DNA of 64,000 nt, taken from Curtobacterium sp. MCBA15_009. Lineage in GTDB: Bacteria; Actinomycetota; Actinomycetes; Actinomycetales; Microbacteriaceae. The notes under the pieces are model-generated. The model did no database searches, was not told the DNA's origin, and saw only the letters and a list, made by a program, of their open reading frames with translations. Shown piece by piece: positions 61,748 to 64,000 of this stretch; position 1 is the stretch's first letter, and each line of letters begins with the position of its first letter. The DNA lies in assembly GCF_001864895.1 (NCBI RefSeq), contig NZ_MJGO01000012.1, positions 172,746 through 236,745 of the forward strand, given 5' to 3'. The translations under genes and the position numbers were made by a program.

Positions 61748-63052
61748 GTGGCGGCGCTGCAGCACTTCGGGTACTTCTTCTCGCGCGGCTTCGGACCGCA
61801 GGCGTGGGGCCGGTCGGACTGGGACTGGGGCCACGACTGGACCAAGCCGGAGCTCTACCAGCAGTCGGTCCGGGCGCTCGAACAGGCCGGCATGGACCTC
61901 GTCATCGCCGAGGACGCCGTCTCGCTCGGCGACCCCGCGACGCTCGACCTGCGCATCCGGCAGGCCTACGGCGGCCCGAAGCACGACCCGCTGCTGCTCG
62001 CGCCGTACCTGTTCGCCGCTACGTCGCACATCGGCATCGCCCCGACCGTGAACGCCGGCATCACCCCGCCGTACCTGGCGGCACGGCAGTTCGCCACGCT
62101 CGCGCACCTGTCCGGTGACCGCCTCGGCATCAACGTCGTCACCGACACCGGCAGCGCTCGGCACGTCGGCCTGGCACCGATCCCGCACGACCAGGCCTAC
62201 GACCGGGCCGAGGAGTGGCTCACGCTCGTCCGCCGCCTCTGGCACTCCTGGGGCTCCGGGTACGTCGGCGACGCGTCGGACTGGACCTTCGCGGACGGCG
62301 ACGCCCTCGACGCCTTCCACCACGAGGGCGCCCACTTCACGGTCGACGGGCCGCTCAACGCCCTGCCGCTGGACACCGACCCCGTCGTGGTCTCCCCCGG
62401 CGGCTCCGGCCGCGGCCTCGGGTTCGCCGGCACCCACTCGGACGTCCAGCTCGCGCTCGCACCACTGTCGGCGTCGGCCGTCCGCGAGTACCGGAGCCGG
62501 GTCACGGACGCCGCAGCGCTGGCCGGGCGCTCCCCGTCCGACCTGCGCGTGCTGTTCGTGCTCAAGCCCGTGATCGTGCCGTCGTCCGCCGAGGCCGACC
62601 GGCTCGTCGAGGCGTCCGCGCACCCGTCGGACGAGGACCTGCGGACCGCTGCGGTCGCCTGGTCGAGCGACTCCGAGACCGACCTGCTCTCGCTCGACCT
62701 CGACGCTCCGATCCCGGCGAGCACCTTCGGCGACCACGTCTCCGCCGGCACCGTCCGCGGCCTGGTCGGCGACACCCCGGACGCCCCGCTGCGGGAGCTG
62801 CTCACGCGGAAGGCGCGGCTCGGGCGGGTGTCCGAGCGCGACGGCTTCGTCGGCACCGCCGAGGAGTTCGCGGACTTCATCGAGGAGCTCGGCAGCGACG
62901 CCGACAACGACGGCATCATCTTCTCCGGGGACCTGCACCCGGCGCAGGTCCATCGGATGTTCGGGGACCTGGTGCCGGCGCTCCGACGCCGTGGACTCCT
63001 GCGACGGGAGTACGGCGCCGGAGGGATCCGGGCGAACCTGTTCGACTTCTAG
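61748..63052 (+). CDS. Flavin-dependent monooxygenase, NtaA/SnaA/DszA type
   Basis: This 434-residue luciferase-like FMNH2-dependent monooxygenase belongs to the NtaA/SnaA/DszA/SoxA subgroup that attacks nitrilotriacetate, sulfones and organosulfur compounds. Family text includes 'YTQSVRALEQAG'-like 'YQQSVRALEQAGMDLVIAED', 'RQFATLAHLSGDRLGINVVT' and 'VVSPGGSGRGLGFAGTHSD'. It needs a separate flavin reductase, not found here. The GTG start is 2 nt after the MetY-like stop, so the pair is an operon, probably for scavenging sulfur from organic compounds. Confidence 0.87.
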   Translation: MAALQHFGYFFSRGFGPQAWGRSDWDWGHDWTKPELYQQSVRALEQAGMDLVIAEDAVSLGDPATLDLRIRQAYGGPKHDPLLLAPYLFAATSHIGIAPTVNAGITPPYLAARQFATLAHLSGDRLGINVVTDTGSARHVGLAPIPHDQAYDRAEEWLTLVRRLWHSWGSGYVGDASDWTFADGDALDAFHHEGAHFTVDGPLNALPLDTDPVVVSPGGSGRGLGFAGTHSDVQLALAPLSASAVREYRSRVTDAAALAGRSPSDLRVLFVLKPVIVPSSAEADRLVEASAHPSDEDLRTAAVAWSSDSETDLLSLDLDAPIPASTFGDHVSAGTVRGLVGDTPDAPLRELLTRKARLGRVSERDGFVGTAEEFADFIEELGSDADNDGIIFSGDLHPAQVHRMFGDLVPALRRRGLLRREYGAGGIRANLFDF

Positions 63053-63065
63053 GGCGGCGGGGCGG

Positions 63066-63902
63066 CTAGCGCTGCTTCGACTTCTTACCGCCCGACTTCT
63101 TCTTGTCGTCGGACTTCTTCTTGTCGTGCTTCTTCTCCTTGCCCGACTTCTTCTTGTCGGACTTCTTCCCGCCCGACTTTTTCTTGTCGTGCTTGTCCGA
63201 CTTCTTCTCGTCGGGCTTCTTCTCCTTGCCCGACTTCTTCTGCTCGGACTGCTCCTGCGCTCCGGTCGGCTGCTGCTCGTCGGTCGTCGGGACCACGGCC
63301 TGCTCGGCTGTGGTCGGCTCCACCACGACCACCGAGCCGGTGCCCTCGAGCACGTCGACGGGTTCCTCGGTGAGCTCGGTCGCGAGGGCGTCCTCCACCC
63401 GCTCGACCGTCACCTCGGCACCGTCCTCGGCGAGCCGGAGCAGGGCCGACGCCGCACGCAGGCGCGTCGTGCTCTTCCGGGCGAGCACGTCCGCGCGCGC
63501 TCCCTCGAGGAAGGCGCGGAGCGTCCGCTCCGGCACCGAGCGGCCCCGGGGTGCGGCACGGTCCAGGCGGTCGAGCTCCCCCGCGACACCGGCGGCGTCG
63601 TCGGCGACCGGTTCGTCGCGCACCGCAGCGACGAGCGAGGCGACCGCTGCGGCGGCACGCTCCACCGCGGCACTGCGCTGGTCGAGCACGACGAGCATCT
63701 CGAACGTCGATCCGTACGACACGGTCTCGAGCCGGACCGGCTCGGCACCGCGCCCGCGGATGACCAGGCGCGCGTCAGGCGTCGGCAGCCAGGCGGTCAG
63801 GGCGGCCACGGTCGCGACCGACCCGACGATCCGCTCGTACTCGGCGAGTCCCACCCGCTCCTGTTCCTGCAGTCGGACTCGGATCGCGATCTCCTGCACC
63901 AC
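63066..63902 (-). CDS. Protein of unknown function with lysine-rich repetitive tail
   Basis: I do not recognise this 278-residue protein. Residues 1-185 look like a folded, mostly helical domain ('YERIVGSVATVAALTAWLPT', 'LRAFLEGARADVLARKSTTR'). The last 65 or so residues are low-complexity repeats of KKSGKEKK, KKSGGKKSD and KKSD type, strongly basic, following a Glu/Gln-rich hinge. Such tails bind nucleic acid or acidic polymers in other proteins. GAGAGG precedes the GTG at 63902; a second GTG follows directly. It is convergent with the monooxygenase gene. Confidence 0.7.
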   Translation of the reverse strand: MVQEIAIRVRLQEQERVGLAEYERIVGSVATVAALTAWLPTPDARLVIRGRGAEPVRLETVSYGSTFEMLVVLDQRSAAVERAAAAVASLVAAVRDEPVADDAAGVAGELDRLDRAAPRGRSVPERTLRAFLEGARADVLARKSTTRLRAASALLRLAEDGAEVTVERVEDALATELTEEPVDVLEGTGSVVVVEPTTAEQAVVPTTDEQQPTGAQEQSEQKKSGKEKKPDEKKSDKHDKKKSGGKKSDKKKSGKEKKHDKKKSDDKKKSGGKKSKQR

Positions 63903-64000
63903 GTGCTGACCTCTCGTTCGGGTTCGACGCGAGCGGGGTCCCGCGTCCGACCCCGGAGCGTAGTCCGGCCGGGTGGCAGGACGACGAACGCCCCGCCACC
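63903..64000. other. Window end, no feature seen
   Basis: Upstream region of the lysine-rich protein gene on the minus strand. GC-rich, with no recognisable promoter box or other gene. Confidence 0.5.

Noticed and set aside
1..64000. Antiphage system, prophage, integrative element or transposase
   Set aside because: No integrase, terminase, transposase, restriction-modification or toxin-antitoxin gene was recognised on either strand. The Ltp-like protein alone is not enough.

Overview
The window is 64 kb of very GC-rich chromosome (roughly 70% GC by eye) with short gaps, many ATGA/GTGA overlaps, frequent GTG starts and many leaderless genes. Actinobacterial markers are a fused 2-oxoglutarate decarboxylase/dehydrogenase (Kgd), a GuaB1-type IMPDH-like protein, a SigH/RsrA pair with a zinc-associated anti-sigma motif, and a HisN-type histidinol phosphatase. 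The overall look is of family Microbacteriaceae, possibly Curtobacterium; that placement is inference. I see no rRNA, tRNA, CRISPR, prophage, insertion sequence or classical defence island. The window is ordinary core and accessory chromosome.

Layout. 0-5 kb: five-gene peptide/oligopeptide ABC importer. 5-8.4 kb: repeat-rich gap, amidase, NmrA-like oxidoreductase. 8.4-14.3 kb: small protein, ABC-F ATPase, L,D-transpeptidase, then a gluconate module (gntK, gntP and a divergent GntR-type regulator). 14.7-18.2 kb: GNAT, ung, S51 peptidase, phosphoribosyltransferase, SDR. 18.4-22.5 kb: membrane acyltransferase and methionine genes metY and metX. 22.7-25.9 kb: two-component system of a NarL-type kinase, a membrane partner that looks like a degenerate kinase, and a LuxR-type response regulator. 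26.3-34 kb: MFS pump, small zinc-ribbon protein, thiamine-binding-like protein, GT87-like glycosyltransferase, YceI protein, a frameshifted Ltp-like protein, PanE-like reductase and NnrD dehydratase. 34-40 kb: HAD hydrolase, old yellow enzyme, paired DUF21/CBS membrane proteins, guaB1. 40-44 kb: kgd and a GNAT. 44.5-46.6 kb: a TasA/camelysin-like secreted protein followed by a SipW-type signal peptidase fused to a LamG domain. 46.6-52.6 kb: rsrA, sigH, aroA, rsgA, a YhgE/DUF3533-like membrane protein, hisN. 52.7-57.3 kb: DHA2 pump and a large LuxR regulator. 57.8-63.9 kb: GlmS-like protein lacking key residues, M50-like peptidase, an operon of a second MetY-like enzyme with an NtaA/SnaA/DszA-type flavin monooxygenase, and a protein with a lysine-rich tail.

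Two things stand out. First, the gaps carry several families of palindromic repeats, some in exact-period tandem arrays (145-bp, 82-bp, 53-bp, 25-bp and 16-bp units), and many sit where a terminator is needed. A recurrent palindrome with arms ending in GGGAGGC also appears as half-copies upstream of metY and metX and inside the gntP reading frame. Second, at least 13 genes have a TANNNT box 6-9 nt before the start codon. In one case two divergent leaderless genes share overlapping -10 boxes across only 24 bp. The best candidate for an unusual protein system is the signal peptidase-LamG fusion, which appears to carry its own substrate-type cleavage site and so could process itself.
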